This document shows, piece by piece, positions 42,861 through 52,037 of a stretch of 64,000 nt of DNA (positions are counted from its first letter, which is position 1; each line of letters opens with the position of its first letter). Below the pieces are notes generated by a model. The model searched no databases and was not told the DNA's origin. It was given only the letters and a program-made list of their open reading frames with translations. This DNA comes from Burkholderiales bacterium PBB3 (GTDB lineage: Bacteria; Pseudomonadota; Gammaproteobacteria; Burkholderiales; Burkholderiaceae_C), in the NCBI GenBank assembly GCA_002256115.1, contig NKIK01000011.1, forward strand, positions 47,091 to 111,090. Direction: 5' to 3'. The position numbers and the translations under genes are program-made.

Positions 42861-43771
42861 TGCGCCGATACGCTGGTTGCAGCTTTGCCAGGGCCGTAGT
42901 TTTTACAACATTCACTGTATTCACCGCTTGCACCGCGCGGGCGCAGTCGGCGCTGCCGCGAGAGCAATCCGTGAACAGCCTGCGCGCCCAGCAAGCGGCG
43001 CTTGTGCCCCAGCTCAAGAACAGTGAACTCAAGCTGCCGGTGGTCATCCGGTCAGAGGAATCTGGTGGCCGTGTGGTGGGGGAAGTGTTTGCGGTGGTGG
43101 ATTACCCGCTACAGCAACTGGCCGGCGCACTGACTGACCCCAACCGCTGGTGTGACATCATGATTTTGCACATCAACACCAAATACTGCCGCACCCGCCC
43201 TGACCCGGCAGGCACGCGCTTGACCGCCTTCATCGGCAAAAAAACACCCCAGGCTTTGGCGGATGCGCAGCGCATTGACTTTAGCTACCGCGTGCTCAGC
43301 ACCGCGCCCGAATATTTTGCGGTGGCGCTGGATGCACCAGAGGGGCCACTAGGCACCAGCCAATACCGCATCGTGGTGGAGGCAGTCAGTCTTTCTGCCC
43401 AAAGCAGCTTTGTGCATCTGACCTATGCCTACTCCATCAACATGCTGGGCCGTGTGGCCATTAACACCTACCTGGCCAGCGCGGGGCGTGACAAAGTAGG
43501 CTTTACCCGTACCAATGCCGCAGGCGTCGGGCCGCCGGTATATGTGGGCGGCGTGCGTGGCATGGTAGAGCGCAACACCATGCGCTACTACCTGGCCATA
43601 GCGGCCCATTTGCAATCCGACACCTTGCCCGAACCCGCCCGCACCGATGCCAGCCTGCAGCACTGGTTTGCCGCCACCGAGCGCTACGCCCGCCAACTGC
43701 ATGAAGCCGATCTACCTGACTACATGGCCATGAAGCACGCAGAAATACAGCGACAGAAGACCGCGCCGTGA
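42860..43771 (+). CDS. Secreted START/SRPBCC-like protein
   Basis: 303 residues from the ATG at 42860, which overlaps the previous stop. Signal peptide CSFARAVVFTTFTVFTAC then ARAQS. The core resembles an SRPBCC/START fold: VFAVVDYPLQQLAGALTDP, NRWCDIMI, then alternating beta strands. START folds bind lipids, which suits the cardiolipin-synthase-like neighbour. Fold assignment is by pattern only. Confidence 0.65.
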   Translation: MRRYAGCSFARAVVFTTFTVFTACTARAQSALPREQSVNSLRAQQAALVPQLKNSELKLPVVIRSEESGGRVVGEVFAVVDYPLQQLAGALTDPNRWCDIMILHINTKYCRTRPDPAGTRLTAFIGKKTPQALADAQRIDFSYRVLSTAPEYFAVALDAPEGPLGTSQYRIVVEAVSLSAQSSFVHLTYAYSINMLGRVAINTYLASAGRDKVGFTRTNAAGVGPPVYVGGVRGMVERNTMRYYLAIAAHLQSDTLPEPARTDASLQHWFAATERYARQLHEADLPDYMAMKHAEIQRQKTAP

Positions 43772-43817
43772 TGGGTGGCGCTAAGAGCCTGAGCGGCAGA
43801 CCGAGAGAGATGGACCA

Positions 43818-43914
43818 AGGAGCCTGGGCGGCAATGTGTTTTGCGTAGGTAAAAGGAGGAGCCCGCAGAGCGGGCGGGGGACACGAAGCAAAACGCATTA
43901 CCGCCCAGACTCCT
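43818..43914. repeat. Large imperfect inverted repeat with nested hairpin between convergent genes
   Basis: Arms of 27 bp (43818-43844 and 43888-43914) match with 3 C/T mismatches, each of which would still pair as G-U in RNA. The loop holds a second perfect hairpin, GCCCGC-AGA-GCGGGC (43861-43875). A weaker extra copy of the left arm is at about 43775-43799. It may be a bidirectional terminator or a REP/MITE-like element. Confidence 0.75.
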
Positions 43915-43925
43915 AGCGCCCACAC

Positions 43926-46082
43926 TTAGGCCGTAACAGGCCCCTGCGCCGCAGGAAAGCCGATGATGTCCTTAATCGCCGGATACCCACTGACCGCAAA
44001 CGCCGCCAGCTTGCCCCCCATCACCGCGCCCTCCACGCTGCCCACATTCAAGCCGGTATAAGTCCAATCCCCCGCAATGCTCAAGTTGCTAAAGCCCGTG
44101 GCCCAGGCCTTGAGCCGCGCCGCTGTGCTGCCCGGGGGGGATGTGACATAGCTCTCGGTCGGGTCAATATTGGCACGCCAAAACTGCTCGTTAAAGCGCT
44201 GCACGCCGAGCAAATTGCTACCGGCACTGGTGTGCAAAAGGCTGAAGTCCAGGCCAACGGGGTCGCCGGGCGGGCTGATCACATTGGTGGTCGACAGCGG
44301 CAGCAGCGGGCCCATGCTGGCTTGCAAATACTGAATGCACTGGGCCTTGACCCGTGCATAGGCGCGGGCTGGGTAGCCTGTGTCGGTAAAGGGCGGTGGC
44401 GGCTCGTATTCGGCCATCGCGCCGCTGAAGTACCACAGCGATTTGGGCGCATTGCTGTTGGACCAGTCTTCCCAAGGCAGCAGGTGGGTAAAGTCCACCT
44501 GGCCATCCAGCGGGTTGAGGTAGGTGGCCCCAATCACGGTATCAGTCGGGTTTTCAAACTCAATATCCCAGCCCAAGTCCTTGGTGCTGCGGTTCATCCA
44601 GAGTTGCATGGTCTGGGTTTGGACGGTGGTGACTTTGTCCACCATGTTTTGCCAGGCGGGCTGAGCGGCTAGCAGTTCTTTGCAGAGATACGGCACCGCA
44701 CCAATGGAGATAGCAAAGACGATGTGGTCAAAGTCTTGGCCTGCAAGCAGTTGCCGTTGGGCCACGGGCTGCCAGCCATTCCAATACGATTCCAGATCGA
44801 CCTGACCCGCCTTCAACGCGTCCCCCTGCACCAGTTGCGCGTAGTGCGGCTGGCCGGGCCACGAGGGCAGGCCTTTCACATCGATCAATGGCGCATAAGG
44901 CTTGCTGGGGTCTACCAGCGTGGCCTGCACATCAAAGTTAATGCTGGCCACGGCGGATTTGTCCGCAGTCAGCGACAAGGACTCCACTTTGTGGAAGAAC
45001 TCAAACTTGACGCCGCGCTTGGACAACACCTCGTACAGCGGGGCAATCACGGTTTCGCCCGTGCCGGCCTCAAACAACCAGGCAAACGCGCCCATGTAGG
45101 CAAAGCTGCGCAGGGTCCAGTGCAGGTAGCAGCCCGCGCCCATCAGCGCCGTGCGCGCCGTATCGCCCTGGGGGTATTGGTACGACAGGTTCACGGTGTT
45201 CAGGGCCATGGGGCTAGAGGCCACCATGACAGATGCGCCGTGGCGTATCAGCCAGTCGCTGAAGTTTTCATCGTCCAGCGCGTCAAAGCCTTTGCTGACC
45301 ACCTCGTCTTTGATACAGCCACGGATGATGGCCAGCAGGTACTCGGCCACGATAAACAAGCGGCGCAGTTCGGTGTTGCCACTGACCAGTTGTTCGGCCG
45401 CACCGCGCACCCAGGCCCAGGCCGAATCCAGCGCTTTCCACAGCGTGGATTCCACGGCGTCAATGGTCGCAATTTCGGATTGAACGATGTGCAGCACCCC
45501 CTGCACCAGGTTGCGCCCCAGCTTCCATTGGATGGAGTCCACCAGGCCCATGTCTTCTTCCACCTTGGCGGAGTGGTGGTCAAGCAGGGCATCCAGCACT
45601 TGTGCGGTAGAGGCAATCCAGTGCTCTACCGATTGCAGTTTTTCCAACGATTCGGCGGTGCCGGGCACCAAGTCATTCAGCGGGGAGGTGAAGGGCCAGC
45701 GCGTCATCTTGCCGTCGATGTATTCCCACATCAGCACAAAGCTCTCGGGCTTGAAAGCTTCTTCAAAGGTGGCAAGAGGTTGGCCGGGCTTGCGCCCCAA
45801 CGCGTCGTAGCACTGGCGCATCAGCGGCAAAGCGTTGTAGTAGCTGCCCAAAAAACCGTGAATGCCGTGCTCTTCAATCCGTTGGTTGGGGCCGCGTGCG
45901 GTGGCGCATTTGCCACCTAGGCGCCAACCCATTTGGTACAGCGTGATATCCAACTGGCTTTGCCAACCGGGCTGGCTGGTGAGCTCGAAGGCCGTCGTGA
46001 GTGCTGAAATACCACCGCCCAAAATGGCAATCTTGCGGGGGGCAGTCGCGTGAGCTATTGGATTTGAAGAGGAGTTTGGCAA
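43926..46082 (-). CDS. FAD-dependent amine-oxidase/phytoene-desaturase-like oxidoreductase
   Basis: 718 residues. The N-terminal FAD-binding Rossmann motif IAILGGGISALTTAFEL (~18-34) is followed by LYQMGWRLGGKCATARG and HGFLGSYYNAL, as in hydroxysqualene/phytoene desaturase-type proteins. The C-terminal FAD motif GDWTYTGLNVGSVEGAV (~680-697) is intact. A long helical insertion occupies the middle. Substrate unknown, possibly a polyprenyl or steroid lipid. ATG at 46082. Confidence 0.8.
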   Translation of the reverse strand: MPNSSSNPIAHATAPRKIAILGGGISALTTAFELTSQPGWQSQLDITLYQMGWRLGGKCATARGPNQRIEEHGIHGFLGSYYNALPLMRQCYDALGRKPGQPLATFEEAFKPESFVLMWEYIDGKMTRWPFTSPLNDLVPGTAESLEKLQSVEHWIASTAQVLDALLDHHSAKVEEDMGLVDSIQWKLGRNLVQGVLHIVQSEIATIDAVESTLWKALDSAWAWVRGAAEQLVSGNTELRRLFIVAEYLLAIIRGCIKDEVVSKGFDALDDENFSDWLIRHGASVMVASSPMALNTVNLSYQYPQGDTARTALMGAGCYLHWTLRSFAYMGAFAWLFEAGTGETVIAPLYEVLSKRGVKFEFFHKVESLSLTADKSAVASINFDVQATLVDPSKPYAPLIDVKGLPSWPGQPHYAQLVQGDALKAGQVDLESYWNGWQPVAQRQLLAGQDFDHIVFAISIGAVPYLCKELLAAQPAWQNMVDKVTTVQTQTMQLWMNRSTKDLGWDIEFENPTDTVIGATYLNPLDGQVDFTHLLPWEDWSNSNAPKSLWYFSGAMAEYEPPPPFTDTGYPARAYARVKAQCIQYLQASMGPLLPLSTTNVISPPGDPVGLDFSLLHTSAGSNLLGVQRFNEQFWRANIDPTESYVTSPPGSTAARLKAWATGFSNLSIAGDWTYTGLNVGSVEGAVMGGKLAAFAVSGYPAIKDIIGFPAAQGPVTA

Positions 46083-46134
46083 AGCCGACTTTCAGGTGAG
46101 CGCAGTAGCACCATGCCGCTGCAGCCCCGAAAGT

Positions 46135-47724
46135 TTAAGGCTCCCACCCCGCGTTGGAAAGGGCTGTCAAAAATTTATCGCGGTGCGCGCGCTGCACAAA
46201 AGGGTGTCCAAACTGGAAGGACTGCAGCGTGTAGCCCCGGCCACTGAGCGCGGTGGCCAGGCTGGTGCGGCCACCCTCCACATCGCCCGCGGCCGACAAG
46301 CAGGCCGACATCAGCAGGTGATTGAAATACCAATCCGGCCGCTTGGCTGTGGCCTCACGGGCGTAGCGCACGGCATCGCCATAGCGCTCTTCTATAAAGC
46401 AAGCGATGGCCCGGCTGCGAATCCACAAGCTCAAATGTGGGTCGTGCGGGCTAGCGTCGATGGCCTGCAAAATGAACTCTTCGGCCTCTTCGGTGCGGCC
46501 CGAAAAAACCAGCAAGCGGCCCAGCTCCCCAGCGGCTGCGGCGGCCTGCGGGTAGAGCCCCAAGGCGCATTCCAGCTCCGCAATGGCGGCGTCCATTTGG
46601 CCCGCACACGACAGCGCGGTGCCCAGTGTGAAATGGGCAAACGCATCCCGCTCATCATTGCGCACGGCGACTAAAGCCAGGCGGTTGGCTTCTGCCACCA
46701 CGGCGCGCGGGTCTTTGGCCCAAGCACCCCACAGTTGCGCCAAATGGGTAAATGCCAGCAGCGCCAGGCTGGGCGAGTCATTGGGTTTGAGCTCCAGGGC
46801 CTGGTTCAGGTAGGCCACGGACTTGAGGATGTGCTCTGGCGTGGTGCGCCAAAAGTGCCAGCGCGCCCGCATCAGCAGGTCCCAGTGCTGCAGGTCTTGG
46901 GCAGCCAGCTCGGTGGCCACGCGCTCTTCCCGGTGCAGATACACGGGCTCGATGGCACTGACGATCTGGTGGGAGATTTCGGCCTGCAGCGCAAACATGT
47001 CGGTCAGCGGGCGGTCAAAGCGGTCGGACCAGAGGGTTTCTTTGGTCAGCGTGTCTATCAGCTCGGCGGTCATGCGCAGCGTGGTGCCCGCCTTGCGGAC
47101 GCTGCCCTGCACCAAATAGCGCGAGCCCAGGGCTTTGCCAATAGTCTGGCTGCTTTCTTGGGTGTCGCGAAAGGTGAATGAAGAGTTGCGGGAGACCACC
47201 AATAACCAGGGTGACCGGGTCAGGTGGCTGATGATGTCTTCGGCCAGGCCGTCGGAGAAGTATTCCTGATCCGGGTCGTTGTTCAGGTTGGCAAAGGGCA
47301 GTACCGCAATCGTGCGCCGGTAGGTGCGAAGGTCAGAGGCCCTACTGTTGGGTAGGCGCTGGGCATCCGCCGGTTTGCCATCGGTTGGCGGGGCTGCCTG
47401 TGCCGCCGCCACCCGCAAAGTAAAGCGATAGCCCCGGCTGGGCACGGTAGAAATAGCGTTGGAGCCCAAAATGCGCCGCAGGCTCGAAACGTGCACTTGC
47501 AGGTTGTTTTCTTCGACCACCAGCCCCGGCCACACCGCGTTCAGCAAGGCGTTTTTGGTGACCAATTGCCCTGAGTTTTCGACCAAGACGCACAGCACGT
47601 CAAAGGCGCGGGCCCCAACCAGCACCGGCTGCCCATCACGCAGTAAGCGCCGCTCATGCCGCTGCAAGGTAAAGGTGCCAAAAACACTGTCTTCTGTCAC
47701 GGGTGGGTCGGCGATTGGGAGCAC
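46135..47724 (-). CDS. CadC-like winged-helix regulator with TPR domain
   Basis: 529 residues, GTG start. The N-terminal OmpR-type winged helix (LVGARAFDVLCVLVENSG; VVEENNLQVHVSSLRRIL; VPSRGYRFTL) is followed by a TolB/FlgO-like beta domain (TIAVLPFANLNNDPDQEYFS; GLAEDIISHLTR; YLVQGSVR) and a C-terminal TPR-like helical region. No transmembrane segment, so it is a cytoplasmic relative of CadC. Divergent from a small gene at 47896. Ligand unknown. Confidence 0.85.
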   Translation of the reverse strand: MLPIADPPVTEDSVFGTFTLQRHERRLLRDGQPVLVGARAFDVLCVLVENSGQLVTKNALLNAVWPGLVVEENNLQVHVSSLRRILGSNAISTVPSRGYRFTLRVAAAQAAPPTDGKPADAQRLPNSRASDLRTYRRTIAVLPFANLNNDPDQEYFSDGLAEDIISHLTRSPWLLVVSRNSSFTFRDTQESSQTIGKALGSRYLVQGSVRKAGTTLRMTAELIDTLTKETLWSDRFDRPLTDMFALQAEISHQIVSAIEPVYLHREERVATELAAQDLQHWDLLMRARWHFWRTTPEHILKSVAYLNQALELKPNDSPSLALLAFTHLAQLWGAWAKDPRAVVAEANRLALVAVRNDERDAFAHFTLGTALSCAGQMDAAIAELECALGLYPQAAAAAGELGRLLVFSGRTEEAEEFILQAIDASPHDPHLSLWIRSRAIACFIEERYGDAVRYAREATAKRPDWYFNHLLMSACLSAAGDVEGGRTSLATALSGRGYTLQSFQFGHPFVQRAHRDKFLTALSNAGWEP

Positions 47725-47895
47725 TGGGCGTATTTAGGAGTGGGAGAGGAGGCGAAATAGTAAAAACGGCAAGGATTTCAAGCCGCCGAACCATTCTAAG
47801 CCCCCGAATTCAGAACTTTTAAGGAATGCTTGAGGACATTTGAGGAGGATGCTCGCAAACTCAGGCCCTAAGAGAGTTTCATTAGGGCAAACACT

Positions 47896-48468
47896 ATGTC
47901 TTCCGTTCAATCCCCCATGCTGTCACGCACCGTGAGCCCATCGTCGAGATCTGTTCAAAGCACCCCACCGGTGTTTAGGCAGACCATCGTCGTGTGCAAT
48001 CGCCAAGGACGGGAAGAAGCATTCACTATTGGCCCTGATGGCCATGTGTGGTGCTTCTTCCCCGACGCGGCGGACACAGAGTTTGCGGATTACAGCCTGG
48101 CGAGCCTGGGCATGCCCGCCGACCACCTGACCGTGGCACGGGACGCCTTTGGCTGCCTGGTGGTGATAGCGGTGAAGGGTTTGAGTGTTTGCTACCGGGT
48201 AGAAAACGAGACAGCCGAGGGTGCCCGCGCCGTGAACCCACCCGCGCGTTGGTCCGAGGTCGGCTATGCGCCTCTGCCCGCCATCACCGGCGCGGTATCG
48301 GTCAGGCGGGTATTTACCCAAAACGACTGCGGCCTGCGCGTGGCAGCCATCATTGATGTGCAAGATGAGCCGGGCCACAGCGCATTCACCATGGCGTATT
48401 GCCAATGGAAGGTCAACGGCACCAACGCTTTCAGGACTTCACTGTCGGCCAGCAAACGCGCGCTCTAG
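47896..48468 (+). CDS. Hypothetical protein
   Basis: 190 residues, no signal peptide. A Ser/Pro-rich N-terminus precedes GREEAFTIGPDGHVWCFFPD and VARDAFGCLVVIAVKG, which look like the blades of a beta-propeller or a beta-sandwich. Family not recognised. Followed by a good terminator. Divergent from the CadC-like regulator, which may control it. Confidence 0.6.
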   Translation: MSSVQSPMLSRTVSPSSRSVQSTPPVFRQTIVVCNRQGREEAFTIGPDGHVWCFFPDAADTEFADYSLASLGMPADHLTVARDAFGCLVVIAVKGLSVCYRVENETAEGARAVNPPARWSEVGYAPLPAITGAVSVRRVFTQNDCGLRVAAIIDVQDEPGHSAFTMAYCQWKVNGTNAFRTSLSASKRAL

Positions 48469-48473
48469 GAGCC

Positions 48474-48518
48474 GCCCTGGGCAAGCCTGTCCGCACCCAG
48501 GGCCTGGGCTATTTTTAT
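48474..48518 (+). terminator. Intrinsic terminator
   Basis: Perfect 8-bp stem GCCCTGGG/CCCAGGGC (48474-48481 and 48496-48503) with a 14-nt loop, then a T-rich run (ATTTTTATT). Just after the stop of the 190-residue gene. Confidence 0.75.
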
Positions 48519-48560
48519 TGGGCACAATGCCCTGTAGAAATAACTCCATAGGTCGTTGGG

Positions 48561-49334
48561 ATGCGTTGGAAGCCGGGGCAAATTGCAGGGATTCTTGTGT
48601 GGGCGCTAGCGCACTGCAGTGCTGCTTTTGCGCAAAACACGCCCCAGCAAGCACCACAACAACCGCTCCGCATTGGGGCCGAGGATGATTGGGCTCCCTT
48701 TTCCAGTGCCAGCAACGGCGCACCGTTGGGCATGGCGGTGGACTTGGTGCAGGCCATTTTTGCAGAGGCTGGCGTGCCGATCCAGTTGGTACCGCTGCCC
48801 TATAAGCGTTGTATGGAAGAAGCCAAAGCGGGGCGGATTGCCGGGTGTTTTGACACACTGCCCGATGACCAATTGCGCAAAGACTACCGATTCCATGCCC
48901 AACCGCTGTTCAGCGACCCGATTTTGATTTTGGCGCGCGCCGATGATCCGGTGGTGAGGCTTGATCTTGCCGGTCTGGAGGGCAAAAAAGTCATTGTGAC
49001 CCACGGCTACACCTACGGCGATGCCTTTGAGGCCAAGCGCACGATCCTGCGGGTGAGCGCCTCGCACGATGTCAACGCCCTGCGTATGTTGCACGCCAAG
49101 CGGGGGGACTACGCTTTGGTTTACCAGCGCATCACCGACTTGCTGTTGCAGGGCGAGGCCAAGGCCCTGCACGGCAAGATCAAGTCGGTGGGGCCGCTGA
49201 CGCAGGCGAGTCTCTATATTGCGTTCTCCCGACGCTATCCGGGTATGGAGAACATTGTTCAGCGCTTTGATGCGGCGCATGCGCGCTTGCTGAAGAACCA
49301 AACGATCAGCAAAATCGAAAAGCGCTGGAATTGA
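48561..49334 (+). CDS. Periplasmic amino-acid-type substrate-binding protein (SBP_bac_3)
   Basis: 257 residues with a signal peptide (ILVWALAHCSAAFAQ). The SBP_bac_3 fold is visible: LRIGAEDDWAPFSS, GMAVDLVQAIFAEAGV, and the lobe-2 sequence KKVIVTHGYTYGDAFEAKR. No permease or ATPase adjoins it, so it may be an orphan receptor or sensor. Three mature Cys are present (KRCMEE, AGCFD; one in the signal). Confidence 0.82.
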   Translation: MRWKPGQIAGILVWALAHCSAAFAQNTPQQAPQQPLRIGAEDDWAPFSSASNGAPLGMAVDLVQAIFAEAGVPIQLVPLPYKRCMEEAKAGRIAGCFDTLPDDQLRKDYRFHAQPLFSDPILILARADDPVVRLDLAGLEGKKVIVTHGYTYGDAFEAKRTILRVSASHDVNALRMLHAKRGDYALVYQRITDLLLQGEAKALHGKIKSVGPLTQASLYIAFSRRYPGMENIVQRFDAAHARLLKNQTISKIEKRWN

Positions 49335-49355
49335 ATCCCCAGCCCTTGTTTTAAG

Positions 49356-49411
49356 CCAAATTGGCGTTTCAGCCCGTGGATAGTGCGGGAGCAGCTATAA
49401 AAAATATAGCG
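49356..49411 (+). repeat. 56-bp dispersed repeat, copy 8
   Basis: CCAAAT start, GTGGATAGTGCGGGAGCAGC core; the 3' end is changed to TATAAAAAATATAGCG, keeping a perfect stem (GCTATA-aaaaa-TATAGC). Downstream of the binding protein, upstream of the next gene in the same direction. Confidence 0.88.
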
Positions 49412-49445
49412 TATTGCTGAAATGCCCCCATGATTGGAGTTGCCC

Positions 49446-50114
49446 ATGACTGTCTTGAAAATGCTGCTGAAGGTTGAACTGAAGGCCGAACTGAAAGCTG
49501 CAGTGTGTGGCTTGGCCTGCATGGCAGGGCTTGGCATGGCCCATGTCAGTTTTGCAGCGGAGCCCCCTAAAGCGCCTGCACCACCGCCCCAGTCGGTAGG
49601 GCTAGAGGTCATCACCACCGGCAAGGGCTACGGCAGTGTGTCTTCCAGCCCGAGTGGTATCAGCTGCTATGTTCCTAGGCCCAATGTCAATTATTTGATT
49701 GCGCCAGACTGCAGCGAGGTTTATGCCACGCCGCAAAGCATCACCCTGACCGCCCGCACCGACTCTGACTCCACCTTTATGGGCTGGGAAGGGGCCTGCT
49801 CTGGGCTGGCCAAGATCTGCACCGTGACGGTGTCACCCTTGGCGCTGACCACCGTGCGCGCCCGGTACATGGGCACCCTAGACCTGGGCGATTGCCTTTT
49901 TGATTGGCTGGAAACTAATTTCCCCGCACATGTCGCCCCGCGCGGTACGCGCACAGTGAGCGCGGCCACCTACCACTTCAGGTATTACCCGGCCACCGAC
50001 AGTTATTTGGGGCTTTCAACGGCCGATGGCCATGTTTATTTTTTGCCTGCCCACGGCCAACTGCTGGATTTGGGCGATGCCAGCGGGGCGGGGCTGGCTG
50101 CCGCCTGCAAATAA
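49446..50114 (+). CDS. Secreted protein with a C-terminal Cys-DW domain
   Basis: 222 residues from the ATG at 49446, which has GGAG 7 bp before it. Signal peptide AVCGLACMAGLGMAHVSFAA. A region of GYGSVSSSPSGISC and MGWEGACSGLAKICTVTVSP looks like a bacterial Ig/InlB-B-type repeat. The C-terminal ~75 residues (DCLFDWLETNFP; YHFRYYPATDSYLGL; VYFLPAHGQLLDLGD; AACK end) resemble the tail of the protein at 53890, a small domain also frequent in other Comamonadaceae. Confidence 0.7.
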   Translation: MTVLKMLLKVELKAELKAAVCGLACMAGLGMAHVSFAAEPPKAPAPPPQSVGLEVITTGKGYGSVSSSPSGISCYVPRPNVNYLIAPDCSEVYATPQSITLTARTDSDSTFMGWEGACSGLAKICTVTVSPLALTTVRARYMGTLDLGDCLFDWLETNFPAHVAPRGTRTVSAATYHFRYYPATDSYLGLSTADGHVYFLPAHGQLLDLGDASGAGLAAACK

Positions 50115-50136
50115 GCCACCCTGTCCACCCCGCCGA

Positions 50137-51351
50137 TCAGTCCTGCCGCAGGCATTCAATCGGCAGCATCTTGGACGCGCGCCGGGCCGGGTAGTAGCCA
50201 AAAAACAGACCAATGGCGGTCGAAAAAACGACCGCAGTGACCACGTGCTGCACGGAGAGCGACATCTCAAACTTGCCCGTGCTGTTCACCCCCCAGGCCC
50301 CCAGCGCGGCCAGGGCCACGCCGATCATGCCGCCCACAATGCACATCACCACGGCTTCGCTCAAAAACTGAACCAGGATATGCTTGGGTTTGGCACCAAT
50401 CGCCATACGGATGCCAATCTCGCGCACGCGCTCGCTCACGCTCACCAGCATGATGTTCATGATGCCAATGCCCCCCACGATGAGCGAGATGGCCCCCACC
50501 ACGCCCAGTCCGATGGACAGACCTGCGCCAATCGCCTCGCCGGTTTGGGCAATGCTGGCCAGGTTGGTGACCTGAAAGTCGTCCAGCTTGTCGCCCCGGA
50601 TGCGGTGGCGGTCGCGCAGTGTTTCCTTGATGTCGTTCTCGGCTTGCAGCATCTGCGTCTCATCTTTGGCCTGCGCTGTGATGTAGTGGACCGTGCGGGG
50701 CCGGGGCATGCGCACCGGTATCGCGGTGATCGGCACCACCATCATTTCGCCCAGGTCGGTGCCATCCAGCGTGCGGCCACTGCCCGCCATCACGCCGATG
50801 ATGGTGAAGGGCCGCCCATCCACGCGCAGCACCTGGCCCAGCGGATCGCGCTGGTAGTAGTACTTGTTGGCGATATTGGAGCCAATCACGATGACGCGGT
50901 TGGCCGAGCGCACATCGCTGTCGGCCAGCGCCACGCCGCGCTCAATCTTCCAGTTGCGCACGGCAAACATATCCGGGGTCACACCCAATACCGTGGAGCT
51001 GCTGTTGTCATCGCCGTACAGCACCTGAAAGAAGCCCTGCAGTGTGGGCGCTGCGCCGCGCAGGCTGGGTAGCTCACTGAGCGCGTAGGCGTCTTCAATG
51101 GTGAGGGTGGGGGCTTCATTGGTACGCCGCCGCGCGCCGCCTTCGGTGGGGGTGCCGGGCTGAATGATGAGCTGGTTGCTGCCCAACACGGCCAATTCTT
51201 TGTCGATAAAGGCACGCACCGCATCGCCCACGCTCAGCATCAGCACCACGGAGGCTATGCCAATGATGATGCCCAGCATGGTGAGGCCCGTGCGCAGCCG
51301 GTTGGCCGCCAGCGAGCGAAAAGACTCCAGCAGGATTTGACCCAGGTTCAT
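50137..51351 (-). CDS. MacB-type ABC transporter permease (FtsX fold)
   Basis: 404 residues. N-terminal amphipathic motif LGQILLESFRSLAANRLRTGLTM and TMLGIIIGIASVVLMLS (TM1), a large periplasmic domain, then the FtsX core helices GLGVVGAISLIVGGIGIMNI, and the final ALGAWGVNSTGKFEM region with the ARRASKMLPIECLRQD end. Pairs with the ATPase upstream (4-bp overlap) and the MacA-like adaptor. Mechanotransmission efflux of macrolide-like or lipid substrates, by family. Confidence 0.9.
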   Translation of the reverse strand: MNLGQILLESFRSLAANRLRTGLTMLGIIIGIASVVLMLSVGDAVRAFIDKELAVLGSNQLIIQPGTPTEGGARRRTNEAPTLTIEDAYALSELPSLRGAAPTLQGFFQVLYGDDNSSSTVLGVTPDMFAVRNWKIERGVALADSDVRSANRVIVIGSNIANKYYYQRDPLGQVLRVDGRPFTIIGVMAGSGRTLDGTDLGEMMVVPITAIPVRMPRPRTVHYITAQAKDETQMLQAENDIKETLRDRHRIRGDKLDDFQVTNLASIAQTGEAIGAGLSIGLGVVGAISLIVGGIGIMNIMLVSVSERVREIGIRMAIGAKPKHILVQFLSEAVVMCIVGGMIGVALAALGAWGVNSTGKFEMSLSVQHVVTAVVFSTAIGLFFGYYPARRASKMLPIECLRQD

Positions 51352-52034
51352 ACCGGTGCTCCATCAAACACAATGCGCCCATCTTTCAAGCGAACCAGGC
51401 GCTTGGCATGTTGGGCCACATCAATCTCATGCGTCACCACAATGATGGTCAAGCCTTGCTCGCGGTTCAATTGTTCTATGACTCCCAGCACCTCTTCGGT
51501 GGTAGCGGTGTCCAGGTTGCCGGTGGGCTCGTCGGCCAACAGTACCGGTGGGCTATTCACCAGCGCACGCGCAATGGCCACGCGCTGCTGCTGGCCACCC
51601 GACAACTGGTTGGGCATGCGGTGGCCCAGCGCGGCCAGGCCCACCTGGCCCAGCAGCTCCTGCGCGCGTAGCTTGGCCTTGGCGCGGCCCATACCCGCGT
51701 ACAACAAGGGCAGGGCCACGTTCTCCAGCACGTTCATGCGTTTGAGCAGGTTGAAACTCTGGAACACAAAGCCAATCGTCTTGTTGCGCACCTCGGCGTG
51801 TTGGGAGGCGTTCAGCGTGGTCACCTCTTTTCCGTCCAGGTGATAGCTACCCGCGTCGGCCCGGTCCAGCAGGCCCAGTAGATTCATCAGCGTGCTTTTG
51901 CCCGAGCCGCTGGGGCCCATCAGCGCCAGGTAGTCGCCTTGTTGCACCTGCAGGTCAATGCCATGCAGCACCGGTGTTTTTACATCGCCGGTCACGTAGC
52001 TTTTGGAGATGCCGCTGAGCTCTATCAATCCCAT
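51348..52034 (-). CDS. MacB/LolD-type ABC transporter ATPase
   Basis: 228 residues. Walker A GPSGSGKSTLMNLLG, signature LSGGQQQRVAIARAL, Walker B VLLADEPTGNLD and H-loop VTHEIDVA are intact, with the LolD-like fold. Separate from the permease, unlike fused MacB. Starts 3 bp after the adaptor's stop and overlaps the permease by 4 bp. Confidence 0.92.
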   Translation of the reverse strand: MGLIELSGISKSYVTGDVKTPVLHGIDLQVQQGDYLALMGPSGSGKSTLMNLLGLLDRADAGSYHLDGKEVTTLNASQHAEVRNKTIGFVFQSFNLLKRMNVLENVALPLLYAGMGRAKAKLRAQELLGQVGLAALGHRMPNQLSGGQQQRVAIARALVNSPPVLLADEPTGNLDTATTEEVLGVIEQLNREQGLTIIVVTHEIDVAQHAKRLVRLKDGRIVFDGAPV

Positions 52035-52037
52035 GGC

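Noticed and set aside
44724..45920. 398-residue open frame on the plus strand
   Set aside because: It is antisense to the FAD oxidoreductase, whose motifs are clear; the antisense product has no domain and is rich in His/Gln/Gly, typical of shadow frames in GC-rich genes.
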